Positions 49,049 through 58,143 of a stretch of 64,000 bases of DNA are shown one piece after another. Every line of letters begins with the position of its first letter. The first letter of the stretch is position 1. Source of the stretch: DASQPA01 sp963756455 (GTDB lineage Bacteria; Acidobacteriota; Thermoanaerobaculia; Multivoradales; UBA5704); NCBI GenBank assembly GCA_963756455.1, contig CAVWNC010000004.1, forward strand, positions 2,976,001 through 3,040,000, given 5' to 3'. The notes beneath the pieces were generated by a model that worked only from the letters and a program-made list of their open reading frames with translations, did no database searches and was not told where the DNA came from. The position numbers and the translations under genes are program-made.

Positions 49049-49924
49049 CTACGGCGTCTCGCTCGGGACGGTATTCGAGCCCGACCAGACGTAGGTCGCG
49101 GTATCGGGGCTCGCGATCGAGCAGCTCTGCCCGTTCTGGCCGACCTGGTAGGTGCCGTTGTAGACCGGGCATTCGCACTGGATCGGATCGCCGTCCGAGG
49201 GGGGCATCTTCGCTCCCTTCTTGAAGAAACAGGGCGCCGTCATGCAGCCCGCATAGAGCCCGCTGCAGGGGGTGGAGCCGAGCTTGTACTCGCCGTCCAT
49301 GGCGAAGCTGAAGGTCGAGATGACGTCGGCCTTGGGGATGAGAGAAGTGGTCGGGTCGGTCGGGTTCTGGTGTTGGATGTAGCCGCAGACGGGCGCCGGA
49401 GTCTGCTGGGCGCAGCCGCTCGCCGAGCCGTCTGTCCCACAGTTCACGATGTTCGCGCACTTACTGCCGTCGAACCCGCAGGTTTTCACGGTCTCGTACC
49501 ACGCTCCCAGATTCAAGATCGCGTGGATGTCGACGAAGTTGGCGCCCGAGGTGTAGACCTGGCAGGTGCAGTTCGCGACACTACCCTCAAGCGTGCAGGG
49601 GAGGGCCTGATGGCCGGCGACAGGGGTCGGGGGGCCGGAGAAGGCGCAGAGCGCGTAGGTGTCGCCATTACAGTACAACATGTTGGTCGACTTCACGGTG
49701 TTGCCGGTGACGACGTCCGCCTTCGCGGGCCCATATTTCGTCGTCCAACAGGTCGTCGGCTGGTAGGGCGTGTTGCTGCAGTGATCTCCACAGGGGGCCG
49801 GCTCCGGGCAGCGTTCGGCGCCAGCGGTGGGATGACGGAGATTGGCGGAACAGGCCGCGAGAAACAAAACGGGCAGCAGGACTCCCAGAGTCACCAACAT
49901 CTTGCGCAGATGAGCGATATCCAT
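49049..49924 (-). CDS. Cys-rich lipoprotein
   Basis: A 291-residue exported protein. The signal peptide LVTLGVLLPVLFLAACSAN ends with a lipobox (LAAC), so the mature protein is anchored by Cys-25. The remainder is rich in Cys (CPEPAPCGDHCSN, CTCQVY, CGFDGSKCANIVNCG, CQCECPVY-like spacing) and probably forms several disulfides. No catalytic motif is seen. ATG 49924 is preceded by GGGAGAG. Family not recognised; similar Cys-rich lipoproteins occur scattered in delta- and acidobacterial genomes. Confidence 0.82.
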   Translation of the reverse strand: MDIAHLRKMLVTLGVLLPVLFLAACSANLRHPTAGAERCPEPAPCGDHCSNTPYQPTTCWTTKYGPAKADVVTGNTVKSTNMLYCNGDTYALCAFSGPPTPVAGHQALPCTLEGSVANCTCQVYTSGANFVDIHAILNLGAWYETVKTCGFDGSKCANIVNCGTDGSASGCAQQTPAPVCGYIQHQNPTDPTTSLIPKADVISTFSFAMDGEYKLGSTPCSGLYAGCMTAPCFFKKGAKMPPSDGDPIQCECPVYNGTYQVGQNGQSCSIASPDTATYVWSGSNTVPSETP

Positions 49925-50135
49925 CGTTCTCTCCCTTTTCTGTTGTTGGTCGTGCTCCCCGAGACGTTCGAGAGCGTATCGAAGCTTTGGGTGTAGGCGT
50001 ACCCCACGCCTATGGACCGTAAGTCAAGTCAGCTCTAAGGAGGTGACAGAAAAGCAAAAAGAGGCCCGCGCAGAGACCTCAGCCACAGGGCGGGAGTGCT
50101 AGGCTGGGAGGGATCTGTCCCGGGGAGGAGGCGAC

Positions 50136-50408
50136 TTGGCCAGCGACGACATGCCCGCTCGGACCGCTCCACGCCCCCTTGCCCTCCGCGAGTTGCTACC
50201 CAGCTACCTGCTCGCCCGCTGCATGGACAGCTGGCACCGGCACGTCTCACCCCGGTTGCCGGCGGCGTGCCTGTTCGAGCCGTCGTGCTCCGTCTATGCC
50301 GCGGAGGCGCTGCGCCGGCACGGGCTCCTCAAGGGATCGCGGCTCGCCTTCCGCCGTCTCTCGCGCTGCCGGCCGGGCGTGGGCGGAGGTCGTGATCCGG
50401 TGCCCTGA
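50136..50408 (+). CDS. yidD: Membrane protein insertion efficiency factor YidD
   Basis: A 90-residue protein. The family signature is clear: CLFEPSCSVYAAEAL, RRHGLLKGSRLA, FRRLSRCRP and GGGRDPVP, with the conserved Cys residues. TTG 50136 is the start, five bases after GGGAGGAGG. YidD normally sits between rnpA and yidC near the replication origin; here it stands alone. YidD binds the inner membrane and helps insertion of membrane proteins by YidC. The short region before CLFEPSC has a hydrophobic helix. Confidence 0.93.
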   Translation: MASDDMPARTAPRPLALRELLPSYLLARCMDSWHRHVSPRLPAACLFEPSCSVYAAEALRRHGLLKGSRLAFRRLSRCRPGVGGGRDPVP

Positions 50409-50501
50409 CGCCGGGCGGGGCCGAGAGGGCGGCCGCTTGACAGGCCGAAAAATCCAAGATCTACTGAACTACTGTCCGTCCGAAACCGGAAAGCAGGCTC
50501 C

Positions 50502-51197
50502 ATGCCCCTACGACAGTACGGTGTCCTCAAAGGCAACCTTTTCACCCCGCAGGAGCAGACCTACCAGGGAAATTGGTTCCATGGGGTCTTCTACGTCACG
50601 ATCCCGGGCTCGACCCTCCCGCAGCGGTGTGTGACCGACTTCTCGAGCGCCACGGCGAACAACATCCAGTACAAGATCTTCCCGAACCTCAAGCGCGACC
50701 TCTTCGCAAGCATCCTGTCTCTCCCCGATCGCTACACCGAGCTCCCGCGCAACCCGACGAGCGGTGCACTGGATTACGTCCGCAGCCAGATCCTCGGACC
50801 CTATGGTTGCCTGGAGGTCGTCATCTCGGTGTTCAACGGAATCTTCGGCACGAGGCTCGGCGACGGGTGGATCGTCAGCGACGGCACGGTCGCGGTGCAG
50901 GCTTTGCAGCAGCAGCTGAGCCTGGGCCCGACCAAGATGTACGTCTTCGGCGAGCCGTTCACCGACGCGACGCCGCTCACCGAGGACGGCATCCAGTCGC
51001 AGAACGGCATGCACAACGTGCATATGAACCAGGGCGACCCGGCGGTGTCGCCGGACGGGCACGATCACCAGGGCGACGACGGGATCTGGCAGGACGGCGC
51101 GACGATCTTCGAGAACGCCGACGGGACGCTGACCGCGTTCTGCAGCAAGTTCGTGACCCAGACGTTCAACACCAACGACCAGGGGCTCCCCGCCTGA
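50502..51197 (+). CDS. DUF2278 family protein
   Basis: A 231-residue protein matching the DUF2278 (YukJ-like) pattern: MPLRQYGVLKG at the start, HGVFYVTIPG, a VISVFNGIFG block, YVFGEPF, then HNVHMNQGDPA and WQDGATIFEN near the end. Its function is unknown. The following gene encodes a beta-propeller repeat protein, and the two probably form an operon with 34 bases between them. No signal peptide is present. ATG 50502 gives the full family length. Confidence 0.9.
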   Translation: MPLRQYGVLKGNLFTPQEQTYQGNWFHGVFYVTIPGSTLPQRCVTDFSSATANNIQYKIFPNLKRDLFASILSLPDRYTELPRNPTSGALDYVRSQILGPYGCLEVVISVFNGIFGTRLGDGWIVSDGTVAVQALQQQLSLGPTKMYVFGEPFTDATPLTEDGIQSQNGMHNVHMNQGDPAVSPDGHDHQGDDGIWQDGATIFENADGTLTAFCSKFVTQTFNTNDQGLPA

Positions 51198-51231
51198 GCG
51201 GAACGCCCCGAGACGAGGGGAGACCAGCGCG

Positions 51232-52098
51232 ATGACGCTCCTCAGTATGCTGGCGAAGGGAATCCCAGGGGACGAGCAGGTCTATCAGAACTACTTCGAT
51301 GGCTCGGGCTGGTCGCCGCGGCAGCCCATCCCGCAGATCCTGAGCACCACCCACCCGTCGTGGGTGGCGTACTACGATCAGATCTTATTCACCTCCTGGA
51401 AGGCCGCGTCCTCCGATCAGATCTTCGCCGCCCTCTACAACGGTCCCGACAACTGGACCTGGCTCGGCGCCGTTCCCGGCGCCGCCAGCAGCGTCGCCCC
51501 CGCGGCTGCCGCGTTTCCGGGCGCCAAGCTGCTGCTCGCATGGAAAGGGCCCGGGGCGACGACCGCCATCCATTTCACGACCTTCGACAGCCTTCATTGG
51601 TCGGGGGCGCAGGCTCTCCCCGGCGCTGCCACGTCCCACAGCCCGGCGCTCGCCGCGTACCAGAACCAGGTCTACATGGCATGGAAGGGGGCGCCGGGCG
51701 ACGATCGCATCCAATACGCCGTGCACGACGGGACGAGTTGGTCCGCGCCGTCGCTCATCCCCGGCGTCGGCACGACCAGCCAGCCTGCGCTGGCGACCTA
51801 CGACGGCCAATTGGTCATGGCGTGGAGAGGAGTCGAGGGGGACCCGGGTCTCTACTGGTCCTTCCTCGAATCGGGAGGGTGGACACCCCAGGCACGGATC
51901 AGCACCTTCGAGTCCGGCACCGGCCCGGCGATCGTCCAGTTCCAGGACCGGCTCCAGCTGGTATGGAAGGGCGTCGAAGAAGACTTCTCCGTCTACAACG
52001 CCAACTTCGACGGCGATTTCTGGTGGGGCCAGCACCAGGTCCCGGGTGTGGCGACCAGCAGCAGTCTCTCGTTGGCGGTCTTCGACCCCGCCTTCTGA
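51232..52098 (+). CDS. Beta-propeller repeat protein (lectin-like)
   Basis: A 288-residue protein made of about five repeats of around 50 residues: PALAAYQNQVYMAWKG, PALATYDGQLVMAWRG, PAIVQFQDRLQLVWKG and WSAPSLIPG-type ends. The pattern W-x-G-D-x-x-I with iPG-x-x-T/S-S resembles sugar-binding propellers of the BNR or fucose-lectin-like type. No signal peptide is visible. It follows the DUF2278 gene. A strong bidirectional terminator ends the unit. Role in binding carbohydrate is inferred from repeat pattern. Confidence 0.8.
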   Translation: MTLLSMLAKGIPGDEQVYQNYFDGSGWSPRQPIPQILSTTHPSWVAYYDQILFTSWKAASSDQIFAALYNGPDNWTWLGAVPGAASSVAPAAAAFPGAKLLLAWKGPGATTAIHFTTFDSLHWSGAQALPGAATSHSPALAAYQNQVYMAWKGAPGDDRIQYAVHDGTSWSAPSLIPGVGTTSQPALATYDGQLVMAWRGVEGDPGLYWSFLESGGWTPQARISTFESGTGPAIVQFQDRLQLVWKGVEEDFSVYNANFDGDFWWGQHQVPGVATSSSLSLAVFDPAF

Positions 52099-52120
52099 CG
52101 GCATCGTGAACGGTGAAGAA

Positions 52121-52158
52121 GAAAGGGGCCCGGTTGCCCGGGCCCCTTTCTCTCTCTT
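52121..52158. terminator. Bidirectional rho-independent terminator
   Basis: A perfect 13-base stem (arms at 52121-52133 and 52138-52150, starting GAAAGGGGCC) closes a four-base loop and is followed by TCTCTCTT. It lies between the convergent propeller gene and LamG gene and can serve both. Confidence 0.92.
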
Positions 52159-52172
52159 CTCAGGCGCCTGCC

Positions 52173-53273
52173 TTACGGACAGGTCGCGAAGGCGTTGGTG
52201 TCGGTGACCGCCGGGGCCGGGTCGCCGGGATAGTTGAAGTAGATCTTGCTCACCCCCGCCCGGACGTCGAAGACCTCGAGCCGATAGAAGACGTTGGTGG
52301 TGGCGGCGGTGAACACCCAGTAGCGGTCGTTGAGGGAGCAGGCGTTGATGACCTTGACCATCACCTCCCAGTTGTCAGGGCTGAAGAACCAGAAGAGACC
52401 CGAGCCCGGGTTCGAGCAGGCCGCGGTCGCTGCGGGGCTCTCGGCGGTGCCCGGCGCACCCGCCCGGTACTTGGCGGTGACCTGGAAACGTCCGTCCAGG
52501 CAGAGCGCCGAGGAAGAGGACGAGCCGCAGCTCAGGATCGCCGGGAAGGTGAAGTAGTGGACCCCCGAGCCGCCGAGCGTGCCGTTGTGGCCACCGGCGG
52601 GGTCGTTGGCGTTGCCGTTCAGGCCCCAGAGGGCGACCAGGCCGGTCGTCGGCCCGGTGAGGCCGTTGATCGAGGCGCGGAGATCGGCCTCTGAGCGGGC
52701 GACGTTCCACAGGCGCACCTCGTCGATGCCGCCGGCAGGGGTGTGGGCGAAGCTCACGTCGCTCCCGATGCGGAGCGGATCGGCGGTCGCGGGGAGCGCC
52801 CCGGGCTCCGCCCAGGAGCCCACGAGCTCGCCGTTGATGTAGTGCCTGCGGGTCGTGCCGTCGAAGGTGACCGCGATGTGGGTCCACTCGCCGGCCGGGA
52901 TCGTTCCGGCGTCGCGATTGATGCGGACCGGGACCTGCAAGCCGGTCGAGTCGTAGCCCCGGATGTAGGAACGCATCGTCGTGCCGCAGACCCCCACCCA
53001 CCAGGCCTGCGTCAGATTCTTGCCGACGATGCTGCTGCAGCCGCCGGAGTCGGTGACCTGGACCCAGGCCTCGATGGTCAGGGCCGAGGGGGGATTGAGA
53101 GCGGCGGCGGAAGGGACCTGGACGTAGCCGGAAGTGGGACCCGAGAAGGTCAGCCAGCTGCCGAACGGCTGCGCCTCGGCCGCCCCTGCGAGGACGAAGA
53201 GGAGGGCCAGAACGACGAGCGGAACCGGTTTCCACCTGCGGCTTTTCGGCGAGAGACGGAGCATCAATCTCAT
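52173..53273 (-). CDS. Exported LamG-domain protein with conserved C-terminal module
   Basis: A 366-residue protein with a signal peptide (PVPLVVLALLFVLAGAAEA). Residues 40-220 form a LamG/concanavalin-like domain (ALTIEAWVQV, EWTHIAVTFDG, HYINGELVGSW, GIDEVRLWNVARSEADL). The last 120 residues (LCLDGRFQVTAKYR, GLFWFFSPDNWEVMVKVI, CSLNDRYWVF, YRLEVFDVRAG) form a module that I associate with proteins from Acidobacteriota and relatives. LamG domains bind polysaccharide or cell-surface ligands. It shares the terminator at 52121-52158 with the convergent propeller gene. Function unproven. Confidence 0.88.
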   Translation of the reverse strand: MRLMLRLSPKSRRWKPVPLVVLALLFVLAGAAEAQPFGSWLTFSGPTSGYVQVPSAAALNPPSALTIEAWVQVTDSGGCSSIVGKNLTQAWWVGVCGTTMRSYIRGYDSTGLQVPVRINRDAGTIPAGEWTHIAVTFDGTTRRHYINGELVGSWAEPGALPATADPLRIGSDVSFAHTPAGGIDEVRLWNVARSEADLRASINGLTGPTTGLVALWGLNGNANDPAGGHNGTLGGSGVHYFTFPAILSCGSSSSSALCLDGRFQVTAKYRAGAPGTAESPAATAACSNPGSGLFWFFSPDNWEVMVKVINACSLNDRYWVFTAATTNVFYRLEVFDVRAGVSKIYFNYPGDPAPAVTDTNAFATCP

Positions 53274-53412
53274 GCGACCTCCTGATCGGCGGGACAGGGA
53301 GGGAACGAACGACGGCCTGTTGATTTTACACTTTTGCGTAGATAGGTAGAGCCATACCTCTATCAGGCTCTGGATCGAGGTGCTCGTTACAGATCGAGAG
53401 ATCGGGCGGGGC

Positions 53413-54165
53413 TCAAGGGTGCCCCTGCGCCTCGCCGGTCATGGGGACGAAGCGGACGGGGAGAACCTTGCGGGTCTCGATCGAGCCGTCGGGCTTCTTG
53501 GTGAGGACCAGAAGCTCCTGAAAGATCGTCCCCACCGGCAGGACCATGCGGCCGCCGGGCTTCAGCTGGGCGAGGAGCGGCTCGGGGACGCTCGGCGGCG
53601 CGGCGGTGAGGAGGATGGCGTCGAAGGGCGCCTCTTCGAGCCAGCCCTTGTAGCCGTCGCCGATCCGCACGTGGACGTTGCCGTAGCCCAGCCGGGAGAG
53701 GATCGTCTTCGCCTCGTCCCCCAGGCTGGGGACGATCTCCATGGTGTAGACCTCGCCCGCGAGGCGCGAGAGGACCGCCGCCTGGTAGCCCGAGCCGGTG
53801 CCGATCTCCAACACCTTGGAACGCTTGTCGACTTGGAGCAGCTCGCTCATGAGCCCCACGACGTAGGGCTGGGAGATCGTCTGCCCGGCGGCGATCGCGA
53901 GCGGATGGTCGGCGTAGGCGTCGGCCCGCTCGGCCTCGGGGACGAAGAGGTGCCGCGGCACCTCTTCGAGGACGCCCAAGACCGCCTCGTCCCGGACGTC
54001 CCGCGCCCGCACCTGCTCCTCCACCATGCGGTGCCGCGGACCGGACCAGGGATCGGCCGGCGGCTTCGAGGTGGGGGTAGGCGGCGGTGTGGACATCACG
54101 GGCGGGCCGGGCAGCGCTCCCAGAATCAGGACGGCGAAGAGCGTTCCCGCGATCCTACCCCCCAT
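53413..54165 (-). CDS. pcm: Protein-L-isoaspartate O-methyltransferase with signal peptide (copy 1)
   Basis: Repairs isoaspartyl residues using SAM. The family blocks are seen as RMVEEQVRARDVRDE, VPRHLFVPEAERADAYAD, ISQPYVVGLMSE, VLEIGTGSGYQAAVLS and LTAAPPSVPEPLL. Unlike the cytosolic Pcm of E. coli, an N-terminal hydrophobic signal (IAGTLFAVLILGALPG) is present, so it probably acts in the periplasm. It overlaps the second copy at 54155-54880 by eleven bases, and the two share about half of their residues in the core. It is the last gene of a three-gene minus-strand operon. Confidence 0.93.
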   Translation of the reverse strand: MGGRIAGTLFAVLILGALPGPPVMSTPPPTPTSKPPADPWSGPRHRMVEEQVRARDVRDEAVLGVLEEVPRHLFVPEAERADAYADHPLAIAAGQTISQPYVVGLMSELLQVDKRSKVLEIGTGSGYQAAVLSRLAGEVYTMEIVPSLGDEAKTILSRLGYGNVHVRIGDGYKGWLEEAPFDAILLTAAPPSVPEPLLAQLKPGGRMVLPVGTIFQELLVLTKKPDGSIETRKVLPVRFVPMTGEAQGHP

Positions 54166-54880
54166 CGCGGATCCGGCCGGTCATCGGCGACAGGCGGACC
54201 GGGATGACCGCCCGTTTCTCCAGCCCGTCGGCGGTCTTGGTGATCACCTGGAGATCCTGGAAGAAGCCGCCCTGGGCGACGACCATCTTGCCGCCGACCT
54301 TCAGCTGGTCCAAGAGCGGCTTGGGGATCTTCGTCGGGGCGGCGGAGATGAGGATGGCGTCGAAGGGGGCCTTCTCCGGCCAGCCGCGGTAGCCGTCGCC
54401 GCTCCGCACATGGACGTTGACGTAGCCCATGGTGGCGAGGCGCTTCTCGGCCTGGCTCGCGATCGGCTCGGAGATCTCGATCGAGTAGACCTCGCGGGCG
54501 ATCCGCGACAGGACCGCCGCGTGGTAGCCCGAGCCGGTGCCGATCTCGAGCACCCGCTTGCTGCCGTCGAGATCGAGGAGCGAGGTCATGAGCGCCACCA
54601 CGTAGGGCTGGTAGATGGTCCGCCCGACGTCGAAGGGGAGGGGCTGGTCGGAGTAGGCGCGGAGCTGCTCGGAGGGCGGCACGAACATGTGCCGCGGCAC
54701 CTGCCCCATGGCCGAAAGGACGCCGGGCGTCGTGATGCCGCGCCCGCGGATCTGCTCTTCGACCATGTTCCGGCGGAGCCTCGCCCAGCCGTCCTCGCCG
54801 GCGCGGCCCGGGGCGGTCCCCAGGAGGAGCACCCCGATCGCGAGCACGAGCGCGGCGAGCGCCGCGCGGGACCGTCTCAC
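54155..54880 (-). CDS. pcm: Protein-L-isoaspartate O-methyltransferase with signal peptide (copy 2)
   Basis: A 241-residue enzyme with signal peptide (AALAALVLAIGVLLLGTAPGRA). Core blocks: RRNMVEEQIRGRGI, VPRHMFVPPSEQLRAYSD, IYQPYVVALM, VLEIGTGSGYHAAVLS and ISAAPTKIPKPLLDQL. It overlaps the amidohydrolase gene by four bases and copy 1 by eleven. Tandem exported copies suggest repair of aged periplasmic or surface proteins, perhaps with different substrate preference. SAM supply to the periplasm is not explained, which makes the localisation worth testing. Confidence 0.93.
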   Translation of the reverse strand: MRRSRAALAALVLAIGVLLLGTAPGRAGEDGWARLRRNMVEEQIRGRGITTPGVLSAMGQVPRHMFVPPSEQLRAYSDQPLPFDVGRTIYQPYVVALMTSLLDLDGSKRVLEIGTGSGYHAAVLSRIAREVYSIEISEPIASQAEKRLATMGYVNVHVRSGDGYRGWPEKAPFDAILISAAPTKIPKPLLDQLKVGGKMVVAQGGFFQDLQVITKTADGLEKRAVIPVRLSPMTGRIRDGG

Positions 54881-56547
54881 CGTGCCGCCTCCCGTTCGTA
54901 GACCACCTTGCCGTCGACGACGGTCAGGTCGACCGTCGCCTTGGGGATCTCACGCTCCGGCACCCGCATGGGATCGCTCCCGAAGACGACGAGGTCGGCG
55001 CGCTTGCCGACCGCGAGCGTGCCCACCTCCTTGTCGAGGAAGAGCGACCACGCCGCGTCCCGGGTGAAGCCGGCGAGGGCCTCGTCGCGGGTCAGCCGCT
55101 CGCCCGGCAGCCAGCCGCCCGGGGGCTGGCCGTTCAAGTCCTGGCGGGTGACCGCGGCATAGAGCCCGAGCCGCGGGTCGGCCGACTCGACGGGAAAGTC
55201 GCTCCCCAGGGCGAGCCGGCCATGGGCATCGAGCACCTTGCGCCAGGCGTAGGCCCCGGCGAGACGCGCCGTCCCCAGCCGCTCGCCGGCCCAGGGCATG
55301 TCCGAGGTGGCGTGGGTCGGCTGCATGGAGGCGATGATACCGAGGCGAGCCATGCGCTGGATGTCCGGCAGGGTGAGGATCTGGGCGTGCTCCAGCCGGA
55401 AGCGGGCGTCCGGCCGCGGTCCGCCGAGGGCCTTCTCCATGGCGTTCAACGCCGTCTGGCCGCCGCGGTCACCGATGGCGTGGATGCCGACCTGAAAGCC
55501 GTGCGCCAGGGCCTGCCGGGAGACCTCTGTCATGTGCGCCTCGGTCGTGAGGAGGAGACCGGTGTTGCCGGGATCGTCGCTGTAGGGGGCGAGGAGCGCG
55601 GCGCCGCGGCTCCCCAGGGCGCCGTCGGCGTACATCTTCACCCCGCGCACGGTGAGCCGGGCCTCCGGATCGATCTCCGGGCCGCGGGCGAACCAGCGTT
55701 TAAGAACCTTCGGGTTGTCGGCGACGAAGAGGGCGGCGCGGATCGGCAGCTGCCCCGCCTTGCGGAGCCGGGCATAGGCTTCATACTCGCTCGTCCCCAC
55801 CCCCAGGTCGGTCACCGTCGTCAGGCCGACCGCCAGGCAGTGCTGGGCGGCCCGGCGCACATAGCGTTCGAGGTCGGCGGCCGAGGGCTCGGGCACGGTC
55901 GCGAGATCGATCGCGCGGTCGACGAGGACCCCCGTCGGGGCGCCCGCGGCGTCGCGGAGGACCCGGCCGCCGGTCGGATCGGCGGTCGACTTGTCGATCT
56001 TCAAGAGGGCCAGGGCCTTGGCGTTCAAGAGCACGGCGTGGCCGTCGATGCGGGTGAGGAAAACCGGATGGTCGGGCACCGCCGCCGAGAGCGCTCCCTC
56101 AGTGGGGAACTGCTGGTCCGGCCAGCGGTTCTGGTCCCAACCCCGGCCGCGCACCCAGGCGCCGGCCGGTAGGGCCCGAGCCGCGACCTGGACCCGGGAA
56201 ATGACCTCTCCATAGGACGGCGCGCCGGTCAGGTCGACCTCCTCCAGGGACTGGCCCAGCTCGAGGAGGTGGGAATGGGCGTCGATCAACCCCGGCGTCA
56301 CCGCCCGGCCGCCGAGATCGACGACCCGGGTCTTCGGACCGCGCAGGGCGTCGGCCCCGGCGTCCGGCCCGAGATAGACGATGCGCCCCCCGCGGACCGC
56401 GAGGCTCCCCTCGATCCGACCCGGCGGTTCGACCGGGTAGAAGACCCCGTGCTTCAAAAGGAGGTCGGCGCCGTCCTCCGAAAAGGAGGGTGGGGCGGCA
56501 GCCAAAAGGGCGGCGGCGGCGAGCAGGAGCGGCATAAGCCTTGTCAT
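54877..56547 (-). CDS. Exported amidohydrolase (amidohydrolase_3, YtcJ-like)
   Basis: A metal-dependent hydrolase of about 556 residues from ATG 56547, chosen because a signal peptide (LMPLLLAAAALLAAAPPSFS) starts right there and GGAGAGG is upstream. The metal-binding blocks are in order: GLIDAHSHLLELG, VKMYADGALGSRG, VGIHAIGDRGGQTALNA, RLEHAQILT and LALGSDFPVES. YtcJ-like enzymes act on N-acyl or amide substrates of unknown kind. It is the first gene of the operon with the two PCMT genes. The frame extends to 56838, but the upstream part is not coding-like. Confidence 0.92.
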   Translation of the reverse strand: MTRLMPLLLAAAALLAAAPPSFSEDGADLLLKHGVFYPVEPPGRIEGSLAVRGGRIVYLGPDAGADALRGPKTRVVDLGGRAVTPGLIDAHSHLLELGQSLEEVDLTGAPSYGEVISRVQVAARALPAGAWVRGRGWDQNRWPDQQFPTEGALSAAVPDHPVFLTRIDGHAVLLNAKALALLKIDKSTADPTGGRVLRDAAGAPTGVLVDRAIDLATVPEPSAADLERYVRRAAQHCLAVGLTTVTDLGVGTSEYEAYARLRKAGQLPIRAALFVADNPKVLKRWFARGPEIDPEARLTVRGVKMYADGALGSRGAALLAPYSDDPGNTGLLLTTEAHMTEVSRQALAHGFQVGIHAIGDRGGQTALNAMEKALGGPRPDARFRLEHAQILTLPDIQRMARLGIIASMQPTHATSDMPWAGERLGTARLAGAYAWRKVLDAHGRLALGSDFPVESADPRLGLYAAVTRQDLNGQPPGGWLPGERLTRDEALAGFTRDAAWSLFLDKEVGTLAVGKRADLVVFGSDPMRVPEREIPKATVDLTVVDGKVVYEREAAR

Positions 56548-56677
56548 TGCTCTATTTTTCCTCTCCATGAAGCCGCCCATTCTGCCAAGGTGGGGTGCAA
56601 AGGACAAGCCACTCCCCCCGGGCCGGCTCCGGGCTGCGGGAGAACCTCTGTAAAAATGTAAAACGCTTCGGCCCCTG

Positions 56678-58072
56678 ATGGTAGACTCCCGCGCCGTGCC
56701 CGCCCCTCTTTCCTCCCTGGAGCTGATGCCGTTGGACGAGATGTTGGCGCGCCTGGACCGCGTGCTCACCGCCTCCCCGGCCGACGAGACCGAGATCGCC
56801 TGGTTGGAGGTGCGCCGCGGCCGCGAGGGGATGGGCAAGTCCCGGGACGGCGAGCGCCGGGAGCGAACCCTCCTCGTGCGAGTCCGGGAATCGGGCCACG
56901 CGGGATTTCACCGCACCGGCGAGTCGACGATCTCCGAGCTCGAGAACGCCGTACGCATGGCCCTCGCCCAGGCGCGGCTGGCGCCGGCGGCAGGGGCGGC
57001 AGGGGCGGTCCCCAGGGTTCTTCCCAAGCCCACCCCCGCCGCTGCCTTAGCCCTGGCGGCGAACCGGCCGACCGACCGCGGGCCGGAGCTCTGGGACGGC
57101 GAGCTCGCCGGGCTCAATCCGGGGAAGGCGCGCCACCTCGTGCAGCGCCTGGCCGGACCCGCGGGCACGGCGCGTCTCGCCTGGGCGGCGGCGCGGGTGG
57201 CGGTCGGCCGGAGCGATGGCCGGCGGCGCTCGGCCGAGGTCACGGCAGCGGGCCTGGACGTCCGTCACGGGAGCGGACCGGGGACCGGCCGCGCCACCGC
57301 GACCGCCCGCACCTGGGCCGGACTCGCCGCCGAGGCGGTCGCCGAGCGGGCTCGTCGCCTCGTGTCGCCTGCCGCCCCGGCCGAGCTGCCCGCCGGGCCC
57401 CTGCCGCTCCTCCTCGCCCCGGAGGCGACGGCCGCTCTGGTCGACCTCCTGAACCGCCACGCTCTCTCCTCCCTCGCCTTTAAAGAGAGCGCCTCGTTCC
57501 TCCGGGATCGCCTGGGACAGCCGGTCTTCCACCCGGCGGTCAGCCTGCGCGACGACGCCGGCGATCCCCGCGGCCTCCCCTTCCCCTTCGACCTCTCAGG
57601 CGACGCCAAGCGCCCGGTCGACCTCATCGCGGAAGGGGTCGCCCTCACCCCGGCGGTCGACGCCGACCTCGGCCGCGAGCTCGGCCGCGAGCCGACCTCC
57701 CATGCCGTGGCCTCCGACGAGAGCCGGGCCAGCCATCTCTTCCTCCGCCCCGGCGACTGCGACGAGGGGGAGGCGCTCCGCCGGGCCGAAGGAGGGCTCT
57801 GGCTGGGCTGGCTCTCCGGGCTCGCCTGTTTCGATCGCCGGGACCTGCGCTTCCGGGCGGTGGCCCACGGCGTCCGCCGGATCGAAGGGGGAACGCTCGG
57901 CCGCGCGGTCCCCGACCTCGTCTGGGAAGGGAGCTTGACCGCCGTCCTCACCGAGATCTTGGGCGTCGGCCGCGAGTCGACCACCGTCGCCGACGAGCCC
58001 CTCCTGGGCGCCATCTCCGCCCCGTCCCTGGCGATCGGTCCCGTCGGCAGCTTCCGGACGGCGCCGGGGTAG
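56678..58072 (+). CDS. TldD/PmbA (TldE) family protein
   Basis: A 464-residue protein of the TldD/TldE metalloprotease family. The N-terminal part has RTLLVRVRESGHAGFHRTGE, and the C-terminal domain has LFLRPGDCDEGEALRRAEGG, LGWLSGLACFDRR and LTAVLTEILGVGRES. The HExxxH zinc motif of TldD is absent, so this is the TldE-type partner, which in E. coli acts with TldD on microcin and CcdA. No TldD gene is adjacent. ATG 56678 or GTG 56696 could start it. It diverges from the amidohydrolase operon. Confidence 0.85.
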   Translation: MVDSRAVPAPLSSLELMPLDEMLARLDRVLTASPADETEIAWLEVRRGREGMGKSRDGERRERTLLVRVRESGHAGFHRTGESTISELENAVRMALAQARLAPAAGAAGAVPRVLPKPTPAAALALAANRPTDRGPELWDGELAGLNPGKARHLVQRLAGPAGTARLAWAAARVAVGRSDGRRRSAEVTAAGLDVRHGSGPGTGRATATARTWAGLAAEAVAERARRLVSPAAPAELPAGPLPLLLAPEATAALVDLLNRHALSSLAFKESASFLRDRLGQPVFHPAVSLRDDAGDPRGLPFPFDLSGDAKRPVDLIAEGVALTPAVDADLGRELGREPTSHAVASDESRASHLFLRPGDCDEGEALRRAEGGLWLGWLSGLACFDRRDLRFRAVAHGVRRIEGGTLGRAVPDLVWEGSLTAVLTEILGVGRESTTVADEPLLGAISAPSLAIGPVGSFRTAPG

Positions 58073-58143
58073 GCGGCCTCCTCTTCGGCACCTTCGACCT
58101 CGAAACGGCATAGGGCTTCGACCGGCCTTCCAGGGGGCGTCGG

